This document shows positions 50,184 through 58,503 of a stretch of DNA of 64,000 nt, piece by piece. Source of the DNA: IMCC26077 sp964561165 (GTDB lineage: Bacteria; Actinomycetota; Actinomycetes; Nanopelagicales; Nanopelagicaceae); assembly GCA_964561165.1 (NCBI GenBank), contig CAZLOJ010000002.1, positions 1-64,000 on the forward strand. Reading direction: 5' to 3'. Within the stretch, counting starts at the first letter, position 1. Every line of letters begins with the position of its first letter. The notes under the pieces are model-generated. The model was not told where the DNA came from and did no database searches. It saw only the letters and a program-made list of their open reading frames with translations. The translations under genes and the position numbers were made by a program.

Positions 50184-51640
50184 AAACTCTTCAGCCAATC
50201 TGTGAGAAGGCGTACGCCAAATCCGGTGCCACCTTTGGGATTTTCGCCCGAGTCTGAATCACTGCGTCCAACTCCTGCGATATCAAAGTGCACCCATCGC
50301 GAATCGGCGACAAACTTCTCGAGAAAGAGCGCAGCAGTTATGGAGCCGCCGCCAACACTTGGCTTTTCCGCGATATTTTTAAAATCCGCAATTTCAGAAT
50401 TTAGACTTTCAACGTAATCATCAACAAGTGGCATCTGCCATACGCGATCTCCCGTATTTTCGCCCGCTTTGGCAAATCGCTTTGCCAGCGCGTTATCACG
50501 GGTGTACATCGCCGCATAATGACGACTTAATCCCAAAGTTGCAGCGCCAGTTAACGTCGCAAGATCAATTAAATAATCGGGATCTAATTTCTCTATCGCG
50601 TATCCCAAACCATCCGCAAGAACCAATCGCCCTTCGGCGTCGGTATCGATGACCTCAACAGTTTGTCCGTCATAATGAGTAATGACATCCGATGGTCGTT
50701 GCGAGGTTGCCGACAAGAGATTCTCGGCGCACATCAATAGCGCTGTTATCCGACAATTAACGCCAAGTGCGGCAGCGGCGCGAATTGCACCGAGGATTGC
50801 CGCTGCCCCAGCCATATCGCTTTTCATCGCAACCATGTTTTCATAGGGACGTTTGAGTGAGACCCCGCCGGTATCAAACATGATTCCTTTGCCGACCAAA
50901 ACCACATGTGGAATTTTCCGCGAGCGCGAGCTCTTCTTGTAGCTAATCTCAATCATCGCTGGAGGTCGCTTAGGCGAAGAGTTTCCGACCGCACACAAAC
51001 CGCCAAATCTGCTGAGCGCCTTCGCGCCTTGATGAACTGTGATCTCTACTGGGTATTTTGCGAGCGCTTTTTTGGCTTGCGCCGCCATCCATTGCGGACT
51101 TTTCATATTTGACGGTGTGTGAATTAAGTCGCGCGTCAAAAGCACTCCCGAAAGCGTCTCTTGCGCTTCCACTTGATCGTATTTTCTCACTAATGCAAAA
51201 GTGGGGGCGTCTTTAACGCCACCTACTTTCCATTGATAGGCCGAGAGAGCCAATGCGAGCGCGTGCGAGCGGGTTAGCTCCCCGCGACCTCCGCAGAGCG
51301 ATGCACACTTCTTTGAAGTGCCACGGAGTTTGCGCCCAATAGCACTTCCTGCCTTCACCAAGTCAACTCGTGAGTTGCTACCAACACCTACTAAGAAAAT
51401 TGCAGATAAGGATTTGTATTTCACGGGAATCTCAACGAGTTCGCCAGCCTTGCCGGTGAGCTTGTATGACTGTGCTAACTGTTGGAGCTCTTTTGCGCTC
51501 TTAACATTCTTGAGAAATTCTTTGACTTCGCCGCCGCCTTCAAAGGTCACAGAACCATCGACTACTGGTAGCGCTATTACATCAGCGCTTCTCAAGAAGT
51601 TCGATGTGAACGGGGCTATTCGAGGTTGTTGCGTGGGCAC
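50180..51640 (-). CDS. pepA: Leucyl aminopeptidase (M17)
   Basis: The 486-residue cytosolic metallopeptidase has the M17 metal sites: VLVGKGIMFDTGGVSLKRPYENMVAMKSDMAGAAA near residues 249-283 and the signature DTDAEGRLVLADGL near 333-346. It releases N-terminal amino acids in peptide turnover. The start is GTG at 51640 with a leaderless-type -10 six bases upstream. It is coupled to the O-methyltransferase downstream. Confidence 0.92.
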   Translation of the reverse strand: MPTQQPRIAPFTSNFLRSADVIALPVVDGSVTFEGGGEVKEFLKNVKSAKELQQLAQSYKLTGKAGELVEIPVKYKSLSAIFLVGVGSNSRVDLVKAGSAIGRKLRGTSKKCASLCGGRGELTRSHALALALSAYQWKVGGVKDAPTFALVRKYDQVEAQETLSGVLLTRDLIHTPSNMKSPQWMAAQAKKALAKYPVEITVHQGAKALSRFGGLCAVGNSSPKRPPAMIEISYKKSSRSRKIPHVVLVGKGIMFDTGGVSLKRPYENMVAMKSDMAGAAAILGAIRAAAALGVNCRITALLMCAENLLSATSQRPSDVITHYDGQTVEVIDTDAEGRLVLADGLGYAIEKLDPDYLIDLATLTGAATLGLSRHYAAMYTRDNALAKRFAKAGENTGDRVWQMPLVDDYVESLNSEIADFKNIAEKPSVGGGSITAALFLEKFVADSRWVHFDIAGVGRSDSDSGENPKGGTGFGVRLLTDWLKSL

Positions 51641-51652
51641 TTGCTAACCGTA
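51638..51652 (-). promoter_or_regulatory. Leaderless-type -10 before pepA
   Basis: On the minus strand TACGGT (51647-51652) is followed by TAGCAA and the GTG at 51640. It confirms this GTG as the start. Confidence 0.5.
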
Positions 51653-51659
51653 GCGGCTA

Positions 51660-52913
51660 TCAACGCCTTATCAAGCGAAAGAGCGCGACACCGATTAATC
51701 CGCTGATAAGCGAGCCCACCATGACAGCGCTCACCGCAAGGTCCTGCAAAGCCGGATCTGAAAATGCCAATTTCGCAATGAATATCGCCACAGTGAAACC
51801 GATACCTGCGGTGCTGCCCACAGCCATGAGCGCTGCCGTGCTGGCCCCTTCAGGAAGTTGGGCAACCTTCGCCTTCGAAGCGCCTTTCGATGCGATGAGA
51901 ATGCCGAGTGGTTTGCCCAGCGCCAAGCCGCACATGATGCCCCAGGCAATTGGTGATGTGAAAATCTCGGCGAGCGTCGACACAGAGAGCGAGACGCCTG
52001 AATTAGCGAAAGCAAAAATTGGGATAACAAAAAAAGCTGAGAAACCATGAAAGTTTCCCTCTAACTTTTCTACGAGCGTCAACGTGCCATCTTCAATATT
52101 TTCGAGATTTCCAGCTTTATCGCCGGTAATTGGCGTTGCGGGGGTCAGTAGCCCCATGATCACGCCGGCTAGCGTTGGATGAATCCCCGCTTTATAGAGG
52201 CCAAACCACAGTAGCGCCCCAACGATGAAATAAACGTAACTTCGGACCACACCAATACGCTGCAGAAGCAAAGTTGCTATTACAGCTCCACCCGCCGCCA
52301 CTAACCATGAGAGCACTAAGCCAGTTGAGAAAACAATCGCGATGATCAAGATTGCACCAATGTCATCAATTACAGCGAGCGCAAGTAAGAACGATCGAAG
52401 TGCGGTCGTAGCGTGCGAGCCCATAAGAACGAGCACCCCAACCGCTAATGCGATATCAGTTGCAACCGGAATTGCCCAACCTTGAGGTGCGCTTGTGCCC
52501 GCAATCGCCAGGTAAATAAGTGCAGGAATCACCATGCCACCTAGAGCGGCAATTAATGGTGCTGCAGCTTGGCGAAGTTTTGCCAGATGCCCTGATGTGA
52601 GTTCTCGTTTTATCTCTAACCCCACGACGAAGAAGAAAATTGTCATCAGGCCATAATTGATTGCCTTGAGAATCGTGAGTTGCAGATCGATTTTTAGTGG
52701 CGTTAACGAGAACGAAAATTCAAGTAAACGAAAATACTCATCGGAGAATGGTGAATTCGCAATTATCAAACCTAAAAGTGCGGCGGAGAGAAGAAGAATT
52801 CCTGAGGAGCTCTCACGTTCGAGGAAGTCTCGGAATGGGGCGAATCGATTGCCAGCCGTGGTGATGTCTCTCTCGATTACTTCTTGACGAGCGCAACCGC
52901 AGCGGAGAGGCAC
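51660..52913 (-). CDS. nhaA: Na+/H+ antiporter NhaA
   Basis: The protein of about 417 residues has the NhaA pattern of about 12 membrane helices: ESSSGILLLSAALLGLIIANSP near residue 35, FFFVVGLEIKRELTSGHL near 100-117, the ion-binding VATDIALAVGVLVLMG near 155 and LALAVIDDIGAILIIA near 180. It exchanges sodium for protons. The only usual start codon before the conserved part is the GTG at 52913, which makes the N-terminus overlap DUF3117 by 37 bases; a non-standard later start is possible. Confidence 0.92.
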   Translation of the reverse strand: MPLRCGCARQEVIERDITTAGNRFAPFRDFLERESSSGILLLSAALLGLIIANSPFSDEYFRLLEFSFSLTPLKIDLQLTILKAINYGLMTIFFFVVGLEIKRELTSGHLAKLRQAAAPLIAALGGMVIPALIYLAIAGTSAPQGWAIPVATDIALAVGVLVLMGSHATTALRSFLLALAVIDDIGAILIIAIVFSTGLVLSWLVAAGGAVIATLLLQRIGVVRSYVYFIVGALLWFGLYKAGIHPTLAGVIMGLLTPATPITGDKAGNLENIEDGTLTLVEKLEGNFHGFSAFFVIPIFAFANSGVSLSVSTLAEIFTSPIAWGIMCGLALGKPLGILIASKGASKAKVAQLPEGASTAALMAVGSTAGIGFTVAIFIAKLAFSDPALQDLAVSAVMVGSLISGLIGVALFRLIRR

Positions 52914-53056
52914 TCGGAAAGACGATTGGCTTCATCTGCGTTGAGTTCGACAACGAGACGTCCGCCACCTTCGAGTGGGACGCGCATCACAAGGCTTCGG
53001 TTCTCTTTAGTGACCTCCATTGGGCCATCACCGGTGCGGGGCTTCATTGCTGCCAT
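52877..53056 (-). CDS. DUF3117 family small protein
   Basis: A 59-residue protein that is conserved across Actinobacteria. It starts MAAMKPRTGDGPMEVTKE and continues RVPLEGGGRLVVELNADEANRL, the DUF3117 signature (Rv1211 in M. tuberculosis). AAGGAG lies at 53064-53069, seven bases before the ATG at 53056, which gives firm support for the start. Function is unknown. Its 3' end overlaps the nhaA start region by 37 bases. Confidence 0.9.
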   Translation of the reverse strand: MAAMKPRTGDGPMEVTKENRSLVMRVPLEGGGRLVVELNADEANRLSECLSAAVALVKK

Positions 53057-53088
53057 GCTCGCGCTCCTTGCTTGCGGGGGGAGGAGAA

Positions 53089-53289
53089 TTATCTCGTACT
53101 CTCGCCAGCCTGGGAAATTAGAGCGGCAACCCGCGACCGTCCCCGCTCTAAAACGGCATGAACTGCGCGCTCTGGGACGTTCAAAAGCCCGGCAATTTCG
53201 GGCACCGAGCGGCTCTGCAGATAGACCAGCGAGAGGATGGTTCGCTCCTCTTCCGGCAACCGGTCCAGCAACTCCACAAAGGGGCTCAT
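53089..53289 (-). CDS. Stand-alone sigma-70 region 4-like helix-turn-helix protein
   Basis: The 66-residue protein consists only of a region 4-like domain: LLDRLPEEERTILSLVYLQSRSVPEIAGLLNVPERAVHAVLERGRSRV, including the helix-turn-helix that in complete ECF sigma factors reads the -35 element. It has no region 2, and no remnant of one is visible upstream (the next gene, SRPBCC, ends at 53324). It may be a DNA-binding remnant or a small regulator. The ATG at 53289 gives the full domain. It lies just upstream of DUF3117. Confidence 0.6.
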   Translation of the reverse strand: MSPFVELLDRLPEEERTILSLVYLQSRSVPEIAGLLNVPERAVHAVLERGRSRVAALISQAGESTR

Positions 53290-53323
53290 AGAGATGACGG
53301 TACCCCCAAAACTTTAAGAATCC

Positions 53324-53755
53324 TTAAGGCTGGAGCGTGCGCACGATGCGGGCAAAGCGACGCAGACTCAGCCAAACCCCCACAGCAAGTCCCGGCTTCA
53401 GCGCACTCGCCAGAGCTCCGGCGAGCTCCTCGCTCCAGGTAAATCTGGTCTGCTGTGGTCCGATGGCCGCTAACTCGAAGTGCCCGATGCCGCGCAGCCA
53501 TTTTCCATAGTGGAGCACCTCGCATCGAAACGGCGGCTCCCACTTGGTGACCTCCATCAGATCCCAGATTCCCAACCATCCTTTACTGGGTACTGCGCCG
53601 GTGAAGGCAGCGATTTTCGTTCCTACGCCTGCGCGATCGTCAACAAGATCAACCCTGGTTGCCAACATCCATTCGCCTTGCGAACGCCAATCTGCAATCG
53701 CACGCCACACCTTCTCGACTGAAGCGTCGAGCGTGAATGTGAACTCAAGTTTCAT
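53324..53755 (-). CDS. SRPBCC superfamily (START-like) protein
   Basis: The 143-residue protein starts MKLEFTFTLDASVEKVWRAIADWRSQGEW and continues with beta strands (KIAAFTGAVPSKGWLGIWDLMEVTKW and FELAAIGPQQTRFTWSEEL), the helix-grip pattern of polyketide cyclase/dehydrase-like SRPBCC proteins. The ligand is unknown. The ATG at 53755 overlaps the MFS stop by 11 bases, and the longer in-frame start at 53806 would run well into that gene. Confidence 0.75.
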   Translation of the reverse strand: MKLEFTFTLDASVEKVWRAIADWRSQGEWMLATRVDLVDDRAGVGTKIAAFTGAVPSKGWLGIWDLMEVTKWEPPFRCEVLHYGKWLRGIGHFELAAIGPQQTRFTWSEELAGALASALKPGLAVGVWLSLRRFARIVRTLQP

Positions 53756-54974
53756 TTCGCACCTGACGAACCTCTCGCACCGATAGCGCACCGATTGCCG
53801 CAACAAATACTAAGGCTGCAAGAATGTACAGCGCATTTTTTGTTCCGATTTGTTCAGCTAGCGGGCCAATGAAAATCAGACCTAGCGGTGCTAGAGCATA
53901 TGAACCCAATGCATCATAAGAGATCACTCGGGAGTACGCCTCCTCCGGAATGTTGTGTTGCATCGAAGTGCTCCACGCGACATAGAAAATTTCAATTGCT
54001 ACACCTGCGAAAAATGCGACGATGATTGGTATCCAAATATCTGCGCTGAATGTGATCGAAAAAATCCACGTAGCCATGAAAAGCATTGGGGTGATTCCAT
54101 AAACCAGTGGTTTGGTTAGGCGGACCTTAAGTAAGACCAAACCAGTGAGAATCATTCCGACTGTTGATACCGCTAAAACCAATGACCACTCGCGCGGGCC
54201 GTATCCACTCTCCTTTGTTGCCAATGGACCGAGTACGCCAATTGTGGATTCATATGCCAGATTGATGAATGTAAATGCGATGACAACTGAGACGACCCAT
54301 TTACGGGCAATGAATTCTCGCCAACCAACCACCAATTGATGAAACATCGTTCCGCTCTCATCTCGGATGATTTTTGGCAGATCAATCGACCAAACTAAAA
54401 CCCCAGCAATAAAGAAGGAGAACGCATCCACTGCAAGAGCCCACCCTGAACCTGCGAACGCCACCAAGATGCCACCAACTAGCGCGCCTGCCGTGTACCC
54501 AAAATTACTTAATAGACCAATAACGCTATTGCCCCGCTGCAGTTGCTCCTTAGGCAAAATCTCTGGCAGAACCCCAGAAAAAGCTGGCCACCAGAGCGCA
54601 TTGAGCACACCAAAGAGCGCACCCATTGCGCAGAGCAGTGGAATGGAGACGAAACCAAAGATAAAGCTCGAGGCGCTCACTAGGACAAAAGCGCTTCCTA
54701 AGATGTCAGAGCCACCAACAATCTTGTTCCTTTTATATCTGTCACCGATTACGCCGCCAAATAACATAAATAGCAAAAGTGGGATCATCTGAGAGCCCAG
54801 AACCAAACTTAATTGCGAGGCCGATCCGTTAGGTAGCCCCAAGACACCGAATGAGAGTGCAATGGGTGTTATTCCATTACCTAAGTTCGATATGAATCGT
54901 GCAAGCGCTAATTTAGTAAATCCTTTGTAGGCAACGAGAGCGCGCAGGTCATCAAGAGCGCTGAATGCAGGCAT
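53745..54974 (-). CDS. MFS family transporter
   Basis: The 409-residue protein has about 12 hydrophobic segments and the MFS loop motif GGVIGDRYKRNKIVGGSD near residue 74. It resembles enterobactin-exporter-like MFS proteins (FTKLALARFISNLGNGITPIALSFGVL at the start). The substrate is unknown. Its start lies within the 3' end of the LOG gene (23-base overlap), so it is co-transcribed with it. Confidence 0.82.
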   Translation of the reverse strand: MPAFSALDDLRALVAYKGFTKLALARFISNLGNGITPIALSFGVLGLPNGSASQLSLVLGSQMIPLLLFMLFGGVIGDRYKRNKIVGGSDILGSAFVLVSASSFIFGFVSIPLLCAMGALFGVLNALWWPAFSGVLPEILPKEQLQRGNSVIGLLSNFGYTAGALVGGILVAFAGSGWALAVDAFSFFIAGVLVWSIDLPKIIRDESGTMFHQLVVGWREFIARKWVVSVVIAFTFINLAYESTIGVLGPLATKESGYGPREWSLVLAVSTVGMILTGLVLLKVRLTKPLVYGITPMLFMATWIFSITFSADIWIPIIVAFFAGVAIEIFYVAWSTSMQHNIPEEAYSRVISYDALGSYALAPLGLIFIGPLAEQIGTKNALYILAALVFVAAIGALSVREVRQVRNET

Positions 54975-55491
54975 CGAGCGCCTCCTCGACTGTTGTAGTC
55001 CAGATTATGTACTCCAATTGATGGGGTTTAAGAAAGTTCTGTGCTGCAAGATACTCAAGGAAGATTCGTAATGGACCATAGAAATTATCCGGGTCCAGTA
55101 TGACCACCGGCTTCTCGTGAAATCCAAGGGAACGACCAACCCAAATTTCAAAAAACTCCTCCATGGTGCCAGCGCCACCGGGCATGGTGATGAAGGCATC
55201 CGAAAATTGATCAAGGAGCGCTTTTCGCACGCGCATGTCATCTACTACATGAAGCTCGGTTGCCTGATGATCCGCGAACTCATATTCAGCTAACCGTTGT
55301 GGAATCACACCGATGGTCTCGCCACCGTGTTCACGGCATGCCCGCGACACAGCTCCCATCATCGAGATCTGACCGCCACCCCATACAAGCGACCAATCAC
55401 GTTTTGCGATTGCTGCGCCAAGCGCTCTAGCAAGCTCTAGATGTTCTGGAGCGATATTCTCTGAGGCAGAGCAATAGACGGCGATATGCAC
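54952..55491 (-). CDS. LOG family protein (cytokinin riboside phosphoribohydrolase-like)
   Basis: The LOG signature PGGAGTMEEFFEIW is near residue 93 and the N-terminal VHIAVYCSASENI gives the Rossmann start. The GTG at 55491 is favoured by a TATCCT six bases upstream and gives 179 residues, the usual length. An ATG at 55539 would share CATG with the dapD start on the other strand. LOG enzymes release adenine-type bases from 5'-monophosphates; bacterial members may act in nucleotide salvage. It is co-transcribed with the MFS gene. Confidence 0.85.
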   Translation of the reverse strand: MHIAVYCSASENIAPEHLELARALGAAIAKRDWSLVWGGGQISMMGAVSRACREHGGETIGVIPQRLAEYEFADHQATELHVVDDMRVRKALLDQFSDAFITMPGGAGTMEEFFEIWVGRSLGFHEKPVVILDPDNFYGPLRIFLEYLAAQNFLKPHQLEYIIWTTTVEEALDACIQRS

Positions 55492-55503
55492 CCGCTCAGG
55501 ATA
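55489..55503 (-). promoter_or_regulatory. Leaderless-type -10 before the LOG gene
   Basis: On the minus strand TATCCT (55498-55503) is followed by GAGCGG and the GTG at 55491. It decides the start of the LOG protein. Confidence 0.5.
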
Positions 55504-55525
55504 CGGGGAACGCGAGGAAACGGGG

Positions 55526-55540
55526 TACGGTGTAGTCATG
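55526..55540 (+). promoter_or_regulatory. Leaderless-type -10 before dapD
   Basis: TACGGT (55526-55531) is followed by GTAGTC and the ATG at 55538. Confidence 0.5.
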
Positions 55541-56464
55541 GCAACAGCATCTGGCATTGGATTGGCCAATATCACTACGCAAGGAACAGTTCTCGATGTC
55601 TGGTTTCCACAGCCAAAACTCAGCGCACTAGAAGCTGCGGTAGAACAAAGCGTGCGAACCACGCTCTCAAACCTTGAAGGTGAAGACACAGATCGTGGAA
55701 TTCATCGAAAAATCGTCGAAATTGAGATCGATACTGCAAAAGCCCCTACCTCAACTTCAGATGTCTATCTGCGCTTACATTTACTCTCACATCGATTGGT
55801 TAAACCGCACGGACAATCTCTCGAGGGGATCTTTGGCTTGCTCCCAAACGTCGTTTGGACATCCTTTGGTCCATGTCTCAACGAGAACTTTGAAACAACT
55901 CGCGCTCGCTTGATGCATCGTGGACCAGTAACCGTGTACGGCGTGGATAAATTTCCGCGAATGGTCGACTATGTGATTCCTAGCGGAGTTCGAATCGCCG
56001 ATGCCGATCGCGTCCGACTTGGCGCATATCTTTCAAGCGGCACGACGGTAATGCACGAAGGATTTGTTAACTTCAATGCAGGAACACTAGGCGCATCAAT
56101 GGTGGAAGGACGTATATCTGCTGGCGTCATCGTCGGCGACGGTTCGGATATTGGTGGCGGCGCATCAATCATGGGCACACTCTCAGGCGGCGGAAAAGAG
56201 ATTATTTCTATTGGCGAGAAGACTTTGCTTGGTGCAAATGCAGGGTTAGGAATTTCACTTGGCAATAACTGCGTCGTTGAAGCCGGGCTCTATCTGACCG
56301 CCGCATCAAAGGTCACGTTACCTGATGGTCAAATAATCAAAGCGCGTGAACTTTCTGGCGGAAACAATTTGCTATTTCGAAGAAATTCACAGAACGGATC
56401 AATTGAAGCGCTACCCAAAGAGGGAAGTTGGGGCGGACTGAACTCAGTCCTGCACGCTAACTAG
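55538..56464 (+). CDS. dapD: Tetrahydrodipicolinate N-succinyltransferase DapD (actinobacterial type)
   Basis: DapD adds succinyl to tetrahydrodipicolinate in the lysine and diaminopimelate pathway; dapC for the next step is at 29.8 kb. The 308-residue protein has the actinobacterial N-terminus (ASGIGLANITTQGTVLDVWFPQPKL) and a left-handed beta-helix with hexapeptide repeats at about 165-265 (GTLGASMVEGRISAGVIVGDGSDIGGGASIMGTLSGGGKE). Close resemblance to M. tuberculosis DapD (Rv1201c) is from memory. It is convergent with the SpoIID-domain gene, which ends 3 bases away. Confidence 0.93.
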   Translation: MATASGIGLANITTQGTVLDVWFPQPKLSALEAAVEQSVRTTLSNLEGEDTDRGIHRKIVEIEIDTAKAPTSTSDVYLRLHLLSHRLVKPHGQSLEGIFGLLPNVVWTSFGPCLNENFETTRARLMHRGPVTVYGVDKFPRMVDYVIPSGVRIADADRVRLGAYLSSGTTVMHEGFVNFNAGTLGASMVEGRISAGVIVGDGSDIGGGASIMGTLSGGGKEIISIGEKTLLGANAGLGISLGNNCVVEAGLYLTAASKVTLPDGQIIKARELSGGNNLLFRRNSQNGSIEALPKEGSWGGLNSVLHAN

Positions 56465-56466
56465 CG

Positions 56467-58503
56467 CTAACTCAAATTTCGATACGGGGTAAGTGATAAC
56501 TCTTTATCCACTACTGTGATTGATGCGATATTCGTAAAGGTTTTTATCAGTTCACGCACTTTTTCTACTTCGAATTGAGACTCATCTGCAAAGAGAACTG
56601 GCGATTGCCAACCAGATGCTATTAATGAATTCACCCGAGAACGCGTAATCACAATTCGAGTGGGGAAAGAAAACTCTGGCACCTCAGCGTAGAAAATACC
56701 TGATACCGCACGCTCTTCGAGGATTCCACTTACATTTTCCGATGATTGGTAATCCTTACTCCACACAATCGGCCTATTCGAGGCGACAAGGCGTGCAGCC
56801 TCTTCAATCATGCGCTCGCTCTCGCTCGCGATGAGAATTAGCGGATCTCCCGGAAAATTCTTGAGGACTTTTTCACTAACTTCGATTTCATCTTTTCCAT
56901 CATAGCGAACTTGAGTTAACTTTCGTTTTGCTATCACGCTTTTAGTTGGCAAAAGGTCACTACGTCCAATCAAAACCACCGATGTGATCTTTCGACGCGC
57001 CAGCTCTTTAGCAGTTTCTACGCCAACATCTTTTTTACTCACATGCAATACAGGAAGCTGAAATTTATTTCCATAGGCAATACCCACGAGCGCACTTGCC
57101 TGATCTTGCTCGAAGTTGACTAGTACTGCGCTCTTTACTTTTGACGAAAGGCTTCGAGCGACTGTGACAGACATGGCGTCTGCGCTTTGGGCGCTCACCC
57201 TGTTCACTGAACGTGAGATCCAGGTCGATGGCAGTTTCAGAAGTGATCGAAACTTTTCTCCGGTTAACTCTGCGCTTACGCCACCAGAACTAGTGGCGAG
57301 AATTGCCTTCACTCCCCCTGCTTTAGTGCGAGCGGTGATCTCATAACGGATTACATCGGGTAATCCAAAAGCTTTAGCAAAATCTGCCTGCGTGACTTGG
57401 CGAGTCCACGCGCTAAAACTTGGATTGAGCGCTGGATTTAAACTCCACGGATCTGGGACCGGCACGAGGTACGGGCTAGGCGTTCCCCACACTTCTGCCA
57501 CATCTTGCGTTATTCCACCCGTTGATGATGCATAGTAAGTAGCCACGACTTTACCTTTGTATAACACTGCAAGGCCCTTGCCAGCTTCAGGTTCTGTGGC
57601 AGAAATCGCATCGACCCATTTCTGTCCGTAGACCGGCTCACTCTCTTTCGAGTATCCAACAAAATTTTGATCTTGAATCGAAGAATAAAGATTGCAATCA
57701 CAACTTTTTCGGAACGTGTTTGCCTTCGATAATGCAAATGAGCGGGCAGTAATAACTTGCGCTTCAAGCGCTGCACTTGGCCACGACGAGGATACTTCGC
57801 CTATACCACGGAGATATTCGGAGTGAATGCGTAAAGTTGTCGTAGCAATAATTGTCCCTTGGATTGCCGGTGAAACTGGCGAGATGAATTTCACTTGGAT
57901 CTGACCGTATTTGTATTTGCGTACAACTGATCCTTGGCGCATTTTTACAATATTTATCTCGCCGGGATATGTTGGAGTTCCCGACCATCGCAGAGTCCAG
58001 CTGCGCTCACCCGGTAACGTCGTAGTCGCTTTTGTCTGTGGATCCAAGAGAGAGCTGATGAGCGCACCGCTAAGCGCCGAAAAAATAAGTTCGCCTCCTG
58101 CAGATACTTCAGCTACCGGAGCGCTTGTTGCGGGAACTTCTGGCGCAAGATCTCCCGCATAGACAAGCATCGGCGCAGGAGTACCCGATACCGCCTCAAT
58201 GCTAAATCCAACGGTCGCGACTTTGTCGGCGATATTTACTCGGACAAATTGTGAATCATCGACAGCCTCGATAGTAGTGCCCGGGTAGTAATGCGAGACT
58301 ATTTCCGTTCCCAACTTGCCTTCAAGTGCTTGACCATATGCGCCGATCTGACTCATGCCAACGCCATGACCATAACCCGCTCCACGAAATTCGAAACGAG
58401 CAGGAATCTCCGCGGCGCTAGATATTTGAGCCGAGAGGCTGAGAATCAATAACGGGCAGAGTATTACAGGGATGAATCGCAGCGGATTTTTAAACATCTT
58501 CAT
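56467..58503 (-). CDS. Secreted SpoIID/LytB-domain protein with a C-terminal CWB2-like region
   Basis: The 678-residue protein has a signal segment (about 8-30) and a SpoIID domain (about 35-410) with RFEFRGAGYGHGVGMSQIGAYGQA, EYLRGIGEVSSSWP, AQVITARSFAL and ATYYASSTGGITQDVAEVW. The C-terminal region (about 435-670) resembles a tandem cell-wall-binding type 2 fold: VNRVSAQSADAMSVTVARSL, then SAVLVNFEQD, and strands such as KITSVVLIGRSDLL. SpoIID is a lytic transglycosylase in sporulators; this protein likely remodels or binds peptidoglycan. The start at 58503 avoids a longer overlap with the ABC ATPase gene. CWB2 is a moderately sure call. Confidence 0.78.
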   Translation of the reverse strand: MKMFKNPLRFIPVILCPLLILSLSAQISSAAEIPARFEFRGAGYGHGVGMSQIGAYGQALEGKLGTEIVSHYYPGTTIEAVDDSQFVRVNIADKVATVGFSIEAVSGTPAPMLVYAGDLAPEVPATSAPVAEVSAGGELIFSALSGALISSLLDPQTKATTTLPGERSWTLRWSGTPTYPGEINIVKMRQGSVVRKYKYGQIQVKFISPVSPAIQGTIIATTTLRIHSEYLRGIGEVSSSWPSAALEAQVITARSFALSKANTFRKSCDCNLYSSIQDQNFVGYSKESEPVYGQKWVDAISATEPEAGKGLAVLYKGKVVATYYASSTGGITQDVAEVWGTPSPYLVPVPDPWSLNPALNPSFSAWTRQVTQADFAKAFGLPDVIRYEITARTKAGGVKAILATSSGGVSAELTGEKFRSLLKLPSTWISRSVNRVSAQSADAMSVTVARSLSSKVKSAVLVNFEQDQASALVGIAYGNKFQLPVLHVSKKDVGVETAKELARRKITSVVLIGRSDLLPTKSVIAKRKLTQVRYDGKDEIEVSEKVLKNFPGDPLILIASESERMIEEAARLVASNRPIVWSKDYQSSENVSGILEERAVSGIFYAEVPEFSFPTRIVITRSRVNSLIASGWQSPVLFADESQFEVEKVRELIKTFTNIASITVVDKELSLTPYRNLS

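Noticed and set aside
55969..56265. A 98-residue minus-strand Pro/Ser/Ile-rich frame.
   Set aside because: Antisense shadow of the dapD beta-helix repeats.
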